Notes under the pieces: generated by a model
Databases searched by the model: none
What the model saw: only the letters and a program-made list of their open reading frames with translations
Told to the model about the DNA's origin: nothing
Assembly (NCBI GenBank): GCA_019914995.1
Contig: CM034127.1
Location: 9,362,001-9,426,000, forward strand
Length of the DNA: 64,000 bases
From: Acanthochlamys bracteata
Taxonomy: Eukaryota; Streptophyta; Magnoliopsida; Pandanales; Velloziaceae
Direction: 5' to 3'
Translations under genes and position numbers: made by a program
In this document: in pieces, positions 10,391-23,029 of the stretch
Layout of the letters: each line of letters begins with the position of its first letter
Numbering within the stretch: the stretch's first letter is position 1

Positions 10391-12812
10391 ATGGGCAATT
10401 GCTGGTTCAAAGTGAACCCTTCTATAAACAGAGTCTCTTCCAATGCAAAGTCAGGTTAGTCTTTCTGCTTACTTTCCTACCATGCCTTGTTTGCTGTAGC
10501 GTATAAGGAAGTTGTTTTTCATAAATTGTCATTTTGTTTATGACGGATAGTTTTTTCGTTTGTTTTTTTTTTTAAAGAAGAAATTAAGAGGCTACAAGCT
10601 ATTTCATTAAATTATTATTGTGCATGTTTTTCCTGGGATCAATTTGCAAGAAATTTAGTGTGATTTGTTCATGCTCTTGTAATGTTTATATACATTTTCT
10701 TGGCTACCAGAATCTCCCAAAACTGAGAGTCCATCAGTGAAGACTGTAGAGAAAGAAATTAGCAAGTTGCCATCAAGCCCGGAGGAAGTTGAGGACTGGC
10801 GTAGGGATTCTGCAGCAAACCCCTTGATTGCGTTCACTTTTAATGAACTTAAAGTTATAACAGGAAATTTCAGGCATGACTATCGTCTGGGAGGTGGTGG
10901 ATTTGGAAGTGTCTATAAAGGGTCCATTACTGAAGATCTTAGAGAGGGCATGCAACCACTTCAAGTAGCTGTAAAAGTTCATGACGGTGATAACAGCCAT
11001 CAGGGTCACAGAGAATGGCTAGTAAGTTAAAATCCTTCATTCATTTACCTTAAACCTAATACATCCAGAGACGGGCATTTTTTAGTTATGCCTATTGGGA
11101 CTTTGCAATATTTTGCAGGCTGAAGTTATATTTCTTGGGCAACTTTCACACCCAAATCTGGTCAAGTTGATAGGATATTGCTGCGAAGATGAGCACCGAG
11201 TTCTTATATATGAGTTCATGCCTCGTGGAAGTGTTGAAAGCAATCTTTTCTCAAGTAAGTGCACCTTACATAGCTAGCAGGATATAGCAATCAAATATAC
11301 AGATATGCTTTCCTGACTTAGTACATCCAAAGACTAGTGAAGTATTATGCTATTCAGTGTGAATTAGGCATGCTATGCCATAACGCTGAGTTGGTTAAAC
11401 AATAGTGTTTCTATCACATGACAATCTCGTAATGTTATTTATTCTATTACAACCAGAAACTATAATGCCCTTCTTGTCATCATGGTACTTCAAATCTCAT
11501 TCCAGTATCGAAGCACAGGCGTTGTTGTGCTTCTTGGCTTAAGGCAGTGACTACTACCAATAGCCTTCTACGTATCTTATAATTAATTTCGTGCTTTTCT
11601 ATAAACTATATGCAGGAGTACGGCTTCCGCTTCCTTGGTCAATTAGAATGAAGATTGCACTGGGTGCAGCTAAAGGGCTTGCTTTTCTACATGATGCTGA
11701 TAAACCAGTCATATATCGTGACTTTAAAACATCAAACATTTTGCTAGACGTGGTAAGATTTGAAAGTAAAAACTGCATGTAGTTCCAGCAAGATTAAATC
11801 CCAGAAGCTGCTTTTGGAGAAGTAGCTGCTGCAAACAAGATTAAATATAAACAGAGAAATAACAAATGCTTCACGCTTTTGATTGTTTAATTAGCCTTTA
11901 TCAGTTCATCTGGTTGATTCTAGTTAGCGTGTATGAGATAATAGCTGTACCCCTGAGCTCAAGGATGAACTATCTAACTGCAAAATTTTCTATTACTTGT
12001 CTTGCTTTCAAAACTTTCGATGATAACTATCTTGTGCTTTTCTGATTGTAAGTTTTAAAAAGACTGCAGTACTTCAGATTAATCTTACTATCTATGTTGA
12101 GATGCTATGTCTCATTATATTGTTTCATTTCCTTTTTCCACATGCTTATTTTATAAAACTACTTTGATGTATATGTAGGATTACAATGCAAAGCTTTCCG
12201 ACTTTGGACTAGCAAAAGATGGACCAGTGGGTGATAAATCTCATGTTTCTACTCGAATAATGGGAACTTATGGATATGCTGCTCCAGAATATATCATGAC
12301 AGGTGCTCTTCACTGACTCTTTGTTTAAAAGCTTTCGTGCGCTATTGCTCATTTTAATTGACTTCTAATTCAGATCACTCTATATATACTGAACATGACT
12401 ATCATATGAAGTAGCTGCAAGTGCATTGTTGATTCCTGAGAACTAAGCCTAGAAAGTTCCATTCTTTGCAGGTCACTTGACGGCAAGAAGTGATGTATAC
12501 AGCTTCGGTGTGGTTCTTCTTGAGCTCCTAACAGGAAGGAAATCATTAGACAAATCCCGTCCAGCAAGAGAACAGACCCTGGCTGATTGGGCACTCCCTA
12601 TGCTCACCCATAAGAAGAAACTGCTTAGCATTGTAGATCCAAGACTTGAAGGAGACTATCCGGTTAAAGGTGTGCATAAGACCGCGATGCTTGCGTACCA
12701 TTGCCTCAACAGGAATCCAAAAGCAAGACCTCTCATGAGAGACATTGTCGATACTCTTGAACCTTTGCAAGTTCCTTTTGATGATGCACTGAGTAGTTTC
12801 GAACACAGGTGA
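10391..12812 (+). CDS. PBL16: Receptor-like cytoplasmic kinase, subfamily VII, PBL16-like
   Basis: Six coding exons (10391-10454, 10711-11021, 11119-11254, 11616-11752, 12179-12302, 12472-12812) encode 370 residues. The N-terminus MGNCW carries Gly2 and Cys4, a myristoylation and palmitoylation signal for plasma-membrane anchoring. Kinase features: Gly loop [10 protein letters not shown] 81-90, catalytic Lys110 in AVKV, YRDFK 204-208 in place of HRD with Asp206 kept, DFG 224-226, APE 251-253. The activation loop contains [13 protein letters not shown], as usual in this subfamily. There is no extracellular or transmembrane part. Sequence and exon phases agree closely with Arabidopsis PBL16 (At5g56460) as I remember it. 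RLCK VII kinases relay signals from surface receptor complexes by phosphorylation; the specific partner of PBL16 is not known to me. Confidence 0.93.
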
Positions 12813-15800
12813 ACAGACATGAATTTTCTGTTTGTAATATTGTTGCAGAAACTTCTTCTCCAATATGTTGTTATTTGCATGCAAGTAATTTGGTATGTAA
12901 ACCAATTATCTTTAGCTATTAAATTGAAAAGAATGATCTTTACATCTAGTGGAAGAACTAAGAAGCATTAATTAGTTGTTACTAATTTGTGAAGAGAGAT
13001 TTTTTGAAAATTTTTTAGTTGATATAGATTTTCATTCTAATTTATAAAGTCACTAGTAGAGAATTCTCCTGCTGATTGATTCAAGAATGGAATGAACAGC
13101 TACATGAGAACTTTGAAAGGTCTCATCTTTGCAAAAATTTTTAAAATTTCCCTAGCTATATCAATACAAGGTTATGCTACGGTGTGCCATTCTTTTTTGG
13201 ATTTTATGACTAAATAATCGTTCTACCGTCTCATTTTGTTTTTTTAAAGTTTTTTGCAAAAAAAATTTTCTGACCCATTTTTACTAAAAATTGATCAAAA
13301 TATCCCTAAATCAATTAAAAAATCTGATCAAATTCGAACATCCTATATTCGATTTATTATAATATTGTGAAATCTTTCGAAGATAATTATGATGTAGCTG
13401 TTTAAAATAGACCCGAGTTCGAGTTTAAGTCCAAGTAAAAAATGAATGTTGGAGTTCTTATTATTCCAAGTGGTAACTCAATGTGATCTACTTACCATCC
13501 TTACTAAATACAAACAGCAATCAAATTAAAAGAAAATGTTATGGACATAAGACGAGAACCAATAGAATAGAATTTACTCGAGGGTTGACGAGCGCATAAT
13601 TAACAAATTTGGACCTACCCGTCTGAATCGATCCAAAAATCGTTGATCCGGAGCGTAAATCTCACTCTAATTCTTGACTGGATTTTTAAAAAAGTTGTTT
13701 GAGAGTAAAATGTAGATATATATAAAGGAACGTTGATAGTATTTATATCAATTTTAGTAAAAAATAGATCACACAAATTTAATTAAAAAGAAAACTTAGA
13801 AAACAAAATGATAGGATAAAGAAGTATTTAAAAAAAAACTTCATTTATTTAAATGGTTTTTACTAGGATAGTCATAAGGTTTATGAAAGATAACTAGGAT
13901 TTTTCACAATAAAAGATAATCTAATCTTGAATAATTTATTACATTTTGAAATACTAAAATAATAGCAATAATCAGCACATAAATAGTAAAACAATATAGT
14001 AGACAAATATTAGATTAATTAATAATTCATTTTGCATATAGTATTCCATTTTATGATCTAAATACTAATTTGTCTTTGTGCATGCTTATAATTTCCATAA
14101 ATAATATTTGGCTATTCATTAAGCTTCTAAAATTATTTTTTTCTTTACCATTAATTGTTTGAGTTAAAAAATGATATAATTGTCAAAATGGATGAAATTT
14201 TTGGATCATTTTAAAGAATCATTAAGTATAAATCATTGTTATATACTTATATTCACAAAGCATATATTATCATGATAAAAAAATTAAAACCGTGGATCCT
14301 TAAGGGGAATTGTAAAAATTATAACACATAATTATACATAGATTACAATACTTAGTAAATTAATAAAAAATTCTTGAAAATTGTACCTTTCTTAAATCGT
14401 TAGTATTTTTGTCATTTCTATTTTGTTATTAGGTGTGACAATATAAGTTAATAAGTCAAACAAATACGATGATCGGATCAAAATCTTTCAACTCTAATCC
14501 GATCTATATATTATATGGATAAAAATTATCAATTATAATTCAACATATTCAATGATCGGATCAAATTCGGACTAACCTATTTAATTATTAAAATTATTAA
14601 AATGAGAATAATAAAAATAAATTTCTAACAATAATAGGTAAAATTATTAGGTATCACATATTCAAGATAGAAAAACTATAATTTTGACAAAATTTATAAA
14701 TTAAATAAGAAAATAAAAAAAAAATAAAGTAAGCAAAAAATATATATATACAAATTAAATTAAAATTTAATGTTATTATTTAAATATTTCTATCTACACA
14801 AGTACTTATATGAGTTAAAATAGATCAATTTTGAATTAATTTGAATCGATCTAAATCTATTTAATTTATAAATCAATTCTTAATTGATCCAAACCTGATC
14901 CAAATATGACTAAAATTAATAATGAAATCGATTTAAGTAGATCGATTTCATATTCAATTCACGAGTATGGTTATATATTGCTATTTCTATTTCATACATT
15001 CTAATCTATATATTATCTGCATATCTATCCATTGAGAAATCTCTTGTTTGTTTTTTTAATAGTTGAAGTAGAGCATTATACTTAAAAAATCACGATTTTC
15101 ATCTAAAATAATAAAATAATATATAATTAATTAATGTAGTAATAAGTTTTTTTATTATTTTAAATTTTTAGTTCAATTGGTTTGTCAACATAGTATCAAA
15201 GTCAAAAAATACGGGGTTCGAACCACAGGCTCACTAGTATATTATTAGCTAAAGTTTGTGTGATGATAATAATAATAATGAATAATGTTGAGAAGCAACA
15301 ACCTTGGAAAAGAGATTGATGCCTCTTTCGTTTGGTGGTTAGCGTTTAATTCAATTTAGGTTTTTGGGGCATGTTTGGAGAAGCTTTTCTTCTCAATTTT
15401 TTATTTAATATTTTTTAATAAAATTTCTAAAATGTTTTATAGAAATTTTTTAAAAAATTTTGAAATGCAAAAAAATTTTACATCGTAAAATCTTTTTAGT
15501 AATTATTTTTTTAAAGTAAAAAAAGTAAGCATTTAAAAAACATTTTAAATTTTAAATTTTTTTTCGAAAAGCTTCTTTCAATAAGTATTCCTAAATATCT
15601 CTTGAATTGAGTAAGACATGGGCATGTTTCTTTGATTACCTAATGAGCCCGCAATTACCATAATTATTTTCAAATAAGAAATTCCACAATAATCTGAACA
15701 ATTACTATAAATTTATTTTAACAGTTTAAGCTGCTAGCACTTTACATGAAGAATTGGCTTACATCGGTTAAAATTCAATTAAATTCTTATGTATTTTTTA

Positions 15801-16080
15801 GTTAGTGAATTTTATGATTCGGTTTATGAAAAAAGAAAGGCAGCTGATATTTTAAACAAGAACATAGAAGATAAAGAAATCCAAAAGAGCAGCTGGTAAA
15901 AGATAGTGGACTGAAATGGACAGAGTGGTCTTTTGTTGAAGAACAGAAACAGTTCAAAACTTTTTAGTGGTTATCTATCCTCTCTTTTCTTTAGCAAACT
16001 ACAAGGGGGATAGTTTTGGCACAGTCGTTCCTTCTCAGAGTAATAAGGCTGTATCAATTTTCTGGATAACTTTTACTATT
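12813..16080. other. Repeat-rich AT intergenic DNA
   Basis: No coding signal. After the kinase 3' UTR (to about 12950) the DNA is AT-rich and holds degenerate repeats: a GATCC-rich block (about 14433-14990, opening with AGGTGTGACAATAT) and a hAT-like MITE (15369-15601). The 5' transcribed region of the next gene probably starts between 16000 and 16130. Confidence 0.55.
15369..15601. mobile_element. hAT-like AT-rich MITE
   Basis: The left end reads GGCATGTTTGGAGAAGCTTTTC and the right end, reversed, reads GAGATATTTAGGAATACTTATTGAAAGAAGCTTTTC; the shared GTTTGGA...GAAGCTTTTC words form imperfect inverted ends. The inside is AAAATTTT-rich and noncoding. Many elements with the same style of ends (GTTTGGRAGTGCTT-like) occur across the window. 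Confidence 0.5.
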
Positions 16081-16797
16081 ATCATCATTATTTACAGAAA
16101 GGAATGAAAGAAGCCTTTGATTCTTGCCACTCTCAAATGGATTCAGTTCCACTGTCTTGTGATTAGCAAAAAGTTCGAATTTTGGGGTAAAATTCCGACC
16201 TCTGATTTCTGTTTATTTTCATTTGATAGTGCTGTGTATCTAGTTCTTGATAATTCTTGATTAGTGGAGTTGTAATTGGGTAGCAAAATCCGTTCTTTTT
16301 CTCTAATTTGTGTTTGGCGAGTTTGTTCTTGCCCTCAGTTGCTGAGTTCTGCTTTTGTTTCGATTTTATTTTAGATTTGATATGGTTTTCCGTAGAAATT
16401 TGTGAATTTTTGGGGTTTTCCCTGTTTCTTGAGAAAGTAGTTTGAATTTTATGCTCTTTTCTTCAAGAATTTTGTAATATCAGTTTCATCTCTTTTGGAA
16501 TCTTTTGCAGGTGATCCTTGCACAATCCTCTCGAAAGATTGAGGAGCAGATAATTCTGTTTCTAGAGTTTTTGGGTGATTTAATTTCCAATTGCCGACCT
16601 CTTTTGGCAGATAAAGATTGTTGTGAAGTGGCTCTTTTCTCTATCATCCATCTTCTCTCGAACTGGATTCTCCTTGCTGGTGATTTTTTGAAGTTACAGA
16701 ATGGTATCTTGAGGAGAAAAGCTTTCACGTTTTCGCTCTCCATTGGATCATGAGATGTGTATCAAAGTGGTAGTCTGTCGTTCACTAGGACATTCTC

Positions 16798-17825
16798 ATG
16801 AGGGTCTCACATTGCAAGCCCTACTGCCCTTCAGTCTGCTTCCCCAAGTCATCTGTTAGCCTTCGCCCTCCTTGTGCTGTGAAATTGGAGGGTGTCCACA
16901 ATGTTGCTCCCAGCCCAACATCAGTTGCTAGTGTTGTGGAGGAGAAAGTATCTGATGGTAAGGCTGATGAAGTGGAAAAGAACGAACCGGAAGATGCCAA
17001 ACCTGCTGTTGTTCTGAGGAGCTGCCTTAAGAAGTGTTCAGGGTCAGATGACTCAGGTTCTGGGGTGGAGAAGAGGAATGTCAAGTGGATGGATGCTGTG
17101 GGAAAAGGGCTCGTGGTGATCAAAGAGTTTGATTCCGTGTACGTACCCTTTTCTCATTGGTTTTAAATCATTTTCTGCCCCCTTCTTTTATGGCTTTGAA
17201 AACTCTTGTTTGTTGGGAAGAGCTTCAGCTTTAGCTTCTGGCTTTGCTTTTGTTACCCATCAATCATGCATGGATAGGGCGGAACATCATCTAGGAATAC
17301 AATTACGAGTCGACAGATCAATGTATGAGTGTAAGCTACTTCAAGAATATGTCTCTTTGCTTCTAAAATGCAATCAAATGCCCAAAGAAGCTAACATTTT
17401 TAGTAACTATGAGAATTACTGATGCCACTTATCAAGATTGACTAATTAATATCAAAAGACTGCTAGTAAGAACATCCAAATGATTGCTATCATACTGGAG
17501 TTGCACTCCATACTAGCCTTGAAGCTTCATGATTGACTTGCCACATCAAATAGTTGGCAATCTGCCCTGGTTCAGCAAGCCATTTAAGCATTCTCTTGCT
17601 GAGATTGCAAATGTTTGGTTGCTAGTATTGTGATGTTCTTAGAACTTTTTCTGCTGAGAACTGCAAAACTATACGTTGAGAGTAGTGTTAGTTGCGTTAT
17701 AGTTTTTTACTAGTTGGTATCTGATTTGAGCTTCGTTGCCTACTTGTCCTTACTTGTGCAGTGAATCAGGAGATCCAGAGGACAATATTGTTGGAACCCA
17801 CTTCTGTGTTTGTGTTATTCAATGA
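16798..17825 (+). CDS. Small uncharacterised plant protein with SCLKK...VKWMDAVGK motif
   Basis: Two coding exons (16798-17138 and 17762-17825; intron with GT at 17139 and AG at 17760-17761) give 134 residues. The protein is hydrophilic and acidic in the middle. Its recognisable part is SCLKK at 75-79, then VKWMDAVGKGLVVIKEFD (95-112) and an acidic tail ESGDPED (115-121). This SCLKK / V-x-W-x-D-x-x-G-x-x-L / EF order occurs in a group of short plant proteins of unknown function. No transmembrane segment or known enzyme domain is seen. A noncoding 5' exon is likely, since an acceptor (TTTTGCAG) ends at 16511 ahead of the ATG. The final residues VGTHFCVCVIQ are unusual and Cys-rich. I cannot assign a function. 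Confidence 0.7.
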
Positions 17826-19800
17826 CTCAACCCCTTCGGGTACATTGATCTGGAAAGAGTTACGAGTTCTCATTTACAGTTTAAGCTGAAGCCTGGGGTC
17901 CAGTCCCAAAGTTTTGAATTAATATCATTTTTGTATTGCTATGCTTGCTCGAAAAGATGATATCTTCTCCAGCAAATGAAACTACGATTCTGTCTTATGT
18001 TAAATACTTTTCGTCACATTAAATTTGATTACAATTTAACAAGAATAGGCCTAGATGGCTTGAGAACATAATTTAGATTAATTTAGATATTTGGCTTTTA
18101 GAACATATTTAGAGAAAATTGCTTCTTTGGTTGGAAGCGGTAAGAAGCTATCACTCACCTCATTCATATTCCGTTTGCAGTAAGAATTGACTATTCTTTA
18201 CAGAATCCAAACGTGTATGTTTTATAGATTGTCATGCAGAGATCTTTAGTGAGCCTTTATCATAAAAGGTTATGATCTATGGCATTTAATTGCTTTACTC
18301 TATATTGAACTTCCCCAAAGAACAATTTAGTTGATGATCAATAATATAGTTAGGCATTTCTATAGTATTGCTAGTTTCGCCCTTGTTTATCTTACTATTT
18401 TCTGCTTTCCTTCTGTTACTTTGTTATTGTCCTATTTCTACGTTAACCTTTGAAAGTTATTCGAAATAGTGTTTCTTTAATTTGGAAAGAAGGTCATCTA
18501 CTTCTGAGGAGTTACGCAGAAGCAATGGTTGGTTTCCATGTGTTCTTGTTATCATGTCCTGTCACAAGAAATAATACTTCTTCCACAAAGTACCTTACAA
18601 AGCATGTTATGAGACTACATTACATCTCTCTTTGGTGTCTCTCACAGGATGCACTTTACTAAATATATAGAGCATTTCTGGAGTGCATCTTTCAGTTGCC
18701 AGGCTTCGAGCTAGTGAAGGATATGGCCTTCAGCTTGATCAGTTCCAGGTAACAGAACAGCATGTTGTTATGTAGGTAGGGTTCAGCTTCCACTTTTACG
18801 TATCGACTCTTTCGTTTGTATTGAATGAATCACTACTGCAGTGTGTTGTTGCGTTTACAGGATTGGTTTCAATTTTTTTGTAGTAGCAATTCCAATGATT
18901 GTGTATGAGTTTACAGGTTTGTGTCCAATTTTTCATGTACGAGTAACGGAGAGTATTTATGCATTGAGCTGTATTTATTTCATTTGGAAGTGATTTTTTT
19001 TACACCAAAAAATTATTTCAGATAATTTTGTAAATTTAGTTTTACAAAATTACTTTTGTAAATTTTATACTTTTAAAATTTATTTTTAAAAAACTCACTT
19101 TTTGGTCACCTTTGGGCAAGTAAACATGCCCTTGATGTTTCTGAAGAACATCATAAAGATTTTCCTAGTCTTTTGTATCTGTAAAAACTCTGCAATTTGA
19201 GTAATTATTTCTTATACTTCCGTTTTTGTTGTCTTTTGTTGGTTAATCAGTCGATTCGTTCAACTGTTAACAGGTCATCATTCTGATTATGTGAAGCACA
19301 ATTTGACTTCAATTTTAAGCAATCTCAATACAAAATTGCCAGCCTCCCAAAGGCAATGAATGATATCATATATATAGGGGACACTTGGAAATACTTATTA
19401 AATAATTTTTTTAAAAAATAAAAAATATTTTGAAGATATTTCAAAAAATAAGCTATTTTTTATCTTAAAAATAATAATAATTAATAATATTTTTTATTTT
19501 GAAGATATTCAAGCATAGACGTCGATTGTTTAAGGGCGTGTTTATCTTATGTAAAGTGAGTTTTTTAAAAGTTAATTTAAAAAATTAAATTAAAAATTAA
19601 AAATACTTAATAAAAAATAAAATATTTCGTGCCGCTCTTTCATCCAACACCACGTACAAGTAAAAATTTGAAATGTTTCAAAATCACAAACTTATAAAAC
19701 TAACCGAACCCCCTAAAGAAAAAAACAGTCTTCCATCTCTCCTGCATCCATGCAAGAAACAAGGAGAACCGTTAACCCAAATATAGTTCATTTCCATTAA
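17826..19800. other. Intergenic DNA with truncated MITE ends
   Basis: No gene supported. Two relics are visible: a right end GTAAACATGCCCTT near 19120-19133 and a left end AAGGGCGTGTTTATCTTATG near 19535-19554, both matching the Tourist-like family seen complete at 37876-38103. An AT-rich hAT-like relic lies at about 19380-19515. The frame at 18450-18662 shows no family resemblance. Confidence 0.5.
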
Positions 19801-19817
19801 TTCCATCTCCATCAAAT

Positions 19818-19825
19818 CTTTATAA
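19818..19825 (+). promoter_or_regulatory. Probable TATA box of the LRX gene
   Basis: The word TTTATAAC occurs about 100 bases before the ATG at 19919, placing a transcription start near 19850 and a short, unspliced, pyrimidine-rich leader. Assignment rests on sequence and spacing only. Confidence 0.5.
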
Positions 19826-19918
19826 CCCCCTCAAGTTCTTCCCCAACTCCTTCATCCAACCCCCTTCTTCCCCCATTCCAATAAAAATAAAATCAACCTT
19901 GGGGTTCTTCCCAGGGTG

Positions 19919-22300
19919 ATGAGGCTCAAAACAATGGAGGCCTTTGGCCGGCGTTCAATTATCTTCCTTCTCTTTACTTCTGCATTACTATCAATCTCCT
20001 CCGTCGCCACTGCCTTGTCCGATTCCGAGGCTTCTTCCATTGCTCGTCGTCAGCTTCTATCTCTCCGTAGCGAAGGCGGCGATCTTCCTGCCGACTACGA
20101 GTTCCATATTAAAATTGATATCAAGTTTAAGAATGAGAGGTTAAGGAGAGCTTACATTGCTCTTCAGGCATTGAAGAACGCAATCTATTCTGATCCTAAC
20201 AATGTAACAGGCAACTGGGAGGGCCCTGATGTTTGTTCTTACAACGGGGTTTTCTGCTCCGATGCTCTTGATGATCCGACCTTGCACGTCGTTGCCGGGC
20301 TTGATTTGAACGGTGCTGATATCGCCGGATATCTCCCGGCGGAAATCGGGCTGTTGTCTGACTTGGCATTGTTCCATATCAACTCAAACAGGTTCTGTGG
20401 AATTCTGCCCAAGTCGGTCTCCCGGTGGACGTTGCTCCACGAGCTCGACGTCAGCAACAATCGCTTCGTGGGACAGTTTCCGGAGGTTGTTCTTGGGTTG
20501 CCGGGATTGAAGTATCTCGATCTCAGGTTCAATGATTTCGAGGGTGCTTTGCCGCCAGAATTGTTCGACAAGCCGTTGGACGCTTTGCTCTTGAACGACA
20601 ACCGTTTCGAGTCGACGATCCCTGACACGTTGGGCAACTCGCCAGTTTCGTTGTTGGTTCTGGCTAACAACAATTTTACCGGCTGCATTCCGTCAAGCAT
20701 CGGACAAATGGTTCAGACGCTTAACGAGATGGTACTGATCAACAACGGGTTAACTGGTTGCCTTCCTCCTGAGGTCGGGCTTCTTGCGAACGCTACGGTC
20801 TTCGACGTCAGCGGAAACAGGTTGATTGGAGCTTTCCCATCGAGTTTGTCTGGGCTTTCCAGCGTCGAACAACTCGGTGTGGCACACAACTTCCTCACTG
20901 GAGTTGTGCCGGAGGAAATCTGCAAGCTTCCTAACCTTCAGAAATTCACCTTTTCATACAACTTCTTCAAGGGAGAAGCAACGGAGTGTGTTCCTGGAGC
21001 ACGCAGCGGCGTGGAGTTCGACGACGTCAGCAACTGCTTGGCGGATCGCCCCAAGCAGAAGACGGCACGCCTTTGCGCCCCTATCCTTAACCGCCGTGTG
21101 GAGTGCAGCAAGTTCAAATGCGGCTACAAGGGAAGCAACACTCCAAAGGCTTCTCCGACACCGGAGACGACTGCTCCATCAGAGCCGAAGCAAGTTAGTC
21201 CTCCGGCTTCAAATCCTGTAGCACCAAAGCCTTCTCCGGTAGAGCCATTGAAGCCGGTGAACCCTCCTGCTCCAAAGCCAGCTGCACCGAAGCCTTCTCC
21301 GGTTGAGCCGGTGCAGCCAGCTAGTCCTCCAGCTCCAAAGGTTTCACCAAAACCTTCACTGGAGCCGGTGAAACCGAGCCCTGTTAATCCACCAGCTCCA
21401 AAGATTTCACCAAGACCAGCACCTGAGCCAGTGAAGCCATCCAAGCCGGTCAATCCTGCGGCGCCAAAGGTTTCCCCGAGGCCTTCACCGGAGCCAGTTA
21501 AGCCCGACCCGGTCAGTCCTCCGGTGCCAAAGGTTTCACCCAAACCTTCGCCTGAGCCAGTGAAGCCAGTTACTCCTCCACCAGCTCCGAAGGTTTCCCC
21601 GAAGCCAGCACCTGAACCAGTGAAGCCATCTAAGCCAGTCGGTCCACCACCGTCGCCGAAAACATCTCCGGTGGAGCCAGTGGAACCCGTAAACCCTCAT
21701 CCATCACCAAAACCTTCACTTGCACCAGTCTCTCCACCGCCGTTCGAAGTACCGGTAACTCCATTGCCATCACCTCCTCCACCAACATCTCAACCACTAG
21801 ATCCGCGCAGATCAAGATCACCGCCACCACCGAAGCCCGAGGAACCAGAGAAGAAGAAGCCGGTGCAGTCACCGCCTCCTCCACCACCTGTGTTCTCACC
21901 GCCTCCTCCACCACCGGTGTTCTCACCACCTCCACCATCCCCAGTATACTCACCACCTCCACCACCACCGGTGCACTCCCCACCACCACCGGTACAATCT
22001 CCGCCACCCCCAGTCTTCTCACCTCCTCCTTCACCGCCGGTCTACTCACCACCTCCGCCAGTAGCATCACCTCCACCATTGGTGCACTCACCACCGCCAC
22101 CAGCAGTAGCATCACCACCTCCACCAGTCCATTCCCCACCACCACCAGCACCTGTAAGCTCACCCCCTCCTCCAGTAGCTAGACCTCCACCGCCGGAGAC
22201 TGTAACAGCACCGCCACCAACAGACTTCTACGAGTACCTGCCGCCGACAGAATCGTTCGAGTATGCTTCACCGCCGCCTCCAGTGTACAAGGGCTATTAA
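19919..22300 (+). CDS. LRR-extensin (LRX) cell-wall protein
   Basis: A single exon of 793 residues, the usual intronless form of vegetative LRX genes. Order: signal peptide about 1-33; an N-terminal region with a Trp/Cys LRR cap (90-113); about ten plant-type LRRs (about 120-355); a Cys-rich hinge (357-401); and a Pro-rich extensin tail (about 402-793). The tail has two parts: first repeats of a P-K-V-S-P-K-P-S-P-E-P-V-K-P type (to about 640), then SPPPP blocks with VYSPPPP and VFSPPPP, ending SPPPPVYKGY. LRX proteins sit in the wall, where the LRR part binds RALF peptides and the extensin tail, hydroxylated and glycosylated, anchors to wall polymers; they connect wall state with FERONIA-type signalling. 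It is closest to the LRX3/4/5 type. A second in-frame ATG at 19934 is an alternative start. Frames on the other strand across the tail are composition shadows. Confidence 0.93.
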   Translation: MRLKTMEAFGRRSIIFLLFTSALLSISSVATALSDSEASSIARRQLLSLRSEGGDLPADYEFHIKIDIKFKNERLRRAYIALQALKNAIYSDPNNVTGNWEGPDVCSYNGVFCSDALDDPTLHVVAGLDLNGADIAGYLPAEIGLLSDLALFHINSNRFCGILPKSVSRWTLLHELDVSNNRFVGQFPEVVLGLPGLKYLDLRFNDFEGALPPELFDKPLDALLLNDNRFESTIPDTLGNSPVSLLVLANNNFTGCIPSSIGQMVQTLNEMVLINNGLTGCLPPEVGLLANATVFDVSGNRLIGAFPSSLSGLSSVEQLGVAHNFLTGVVPEEICKLPNLQKFTFSYNFFKGEATECVPGARSGVEFDDVSNCLADRPKQKTARLCAPILNRRVECSKFKCGYKGSNTPKASPTPETTAPSEPKQVSPPASNPVAPKPSPVEPLKPVNPPAPKPAAPKPSPVEPVQPASPPAPKVSPKPSLEPVKPSPVNPPAPKISPRPAPEPVKPSKPVNPAAPKVSPRPSPEPVKPDPVSPPVPKVSPKPSPEPVKPVTPPPAPKVSPKPAPEPVKPSKPVGPPPSPKTSPVEPVEPVNPHPSPKPSLAPVSPPPFEVPVTPLPSPPPPTSQPLDPRRSRSPPPPKPEEPEKKKPVQSPPPPPPVFSPPPPPPVFSPPPPSPVYSPPPPPPVHSPPPPVQSPPPPVFSPPPSPPVYSPPPPVASPPPLVHSPPPPAVASPPPPVHSPPPPAPVSSPPPPVARPPPPETVTAPPPTDFYEYLPPTESFEYASPPPPVYKGY

Positions 22301-22678
22301 GCAAGCAAAGCATTGAAACGGAGCAGGCATTCATCTCCATGAGCTACAACTGTTCTTTCTAAGTGTTGATGCAATTAGGAGAAGAAAAATCATTCAAATT
22401 TTATTCTTTTTCTTCCTGTTTCAAGATGGTGGGAAGTCAATTAGCATGTGATCAGTGATTTTTAACCTCATCACCGGGGATGTAATTAAAAAAAAGAAAG
22501 GGAATATATGTTTATAAGACTCCATAAAATTCATGTGGATTCATTTTCTTTTATGGATAATATGTATGTAATAGTGAAAATTTTCTTCAAAAAATTGGCA
22601 ATTTTTGAGTGAGCCATCTTTCCAAACAGTTTTATGTTCACATCCTTTCTAAATTTCAACTCTTCTGTAATGCATATT

Positions 22679-23010
22679 TGGAGTGCTTTTAAAATATTAT
22701 TTTATTTTTTTAATTTTTTATTTTCATAACTTAAAATTTAGTCTATTATATATATTTTTTAATTTAAAAATATAAAAAATTATACATGATAAATTATTTA
22801 TTATTATTTTAAAGTCAATAAAATAAATTTTGGTTTTAAATATTTAAAATATTTTTAGTTCTGAAATTTCAAAATTCCAAATTTTTTAAAAAATTTACTT
22901 TCAAATATCCCTGCAAAAATTTAGAATCATTCTCTGCAGAAATAAAATATATTATTAAAATAAAATAAAAACATTTTTTAGTTTATAAAATTATTTTATA
23001 AATATTTCTA
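22679..23010. repeat. AT-rich hAT-like MITE relic
   Basis: It opens with GGAGTGCTTTTAAAATATT and closes with TTTATAAATATTTCTAAAC in inverted style, with an A/T-only interior, like other members in the window (for example 54775-55025 and 57150-57345). No target duplication is clear. Confidence 0.4.
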
Positions 23011-23029
23011 AACTTTTTTTTAAAAAACG

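Noticed and set aside
21124..22163. Long minus-strand open frames across the LRX tail
   Set aside because: They are shadows of the Pro-rich repeats: CCN-rich codons on the plus strand read as Gly/Val-rich frames on the other.
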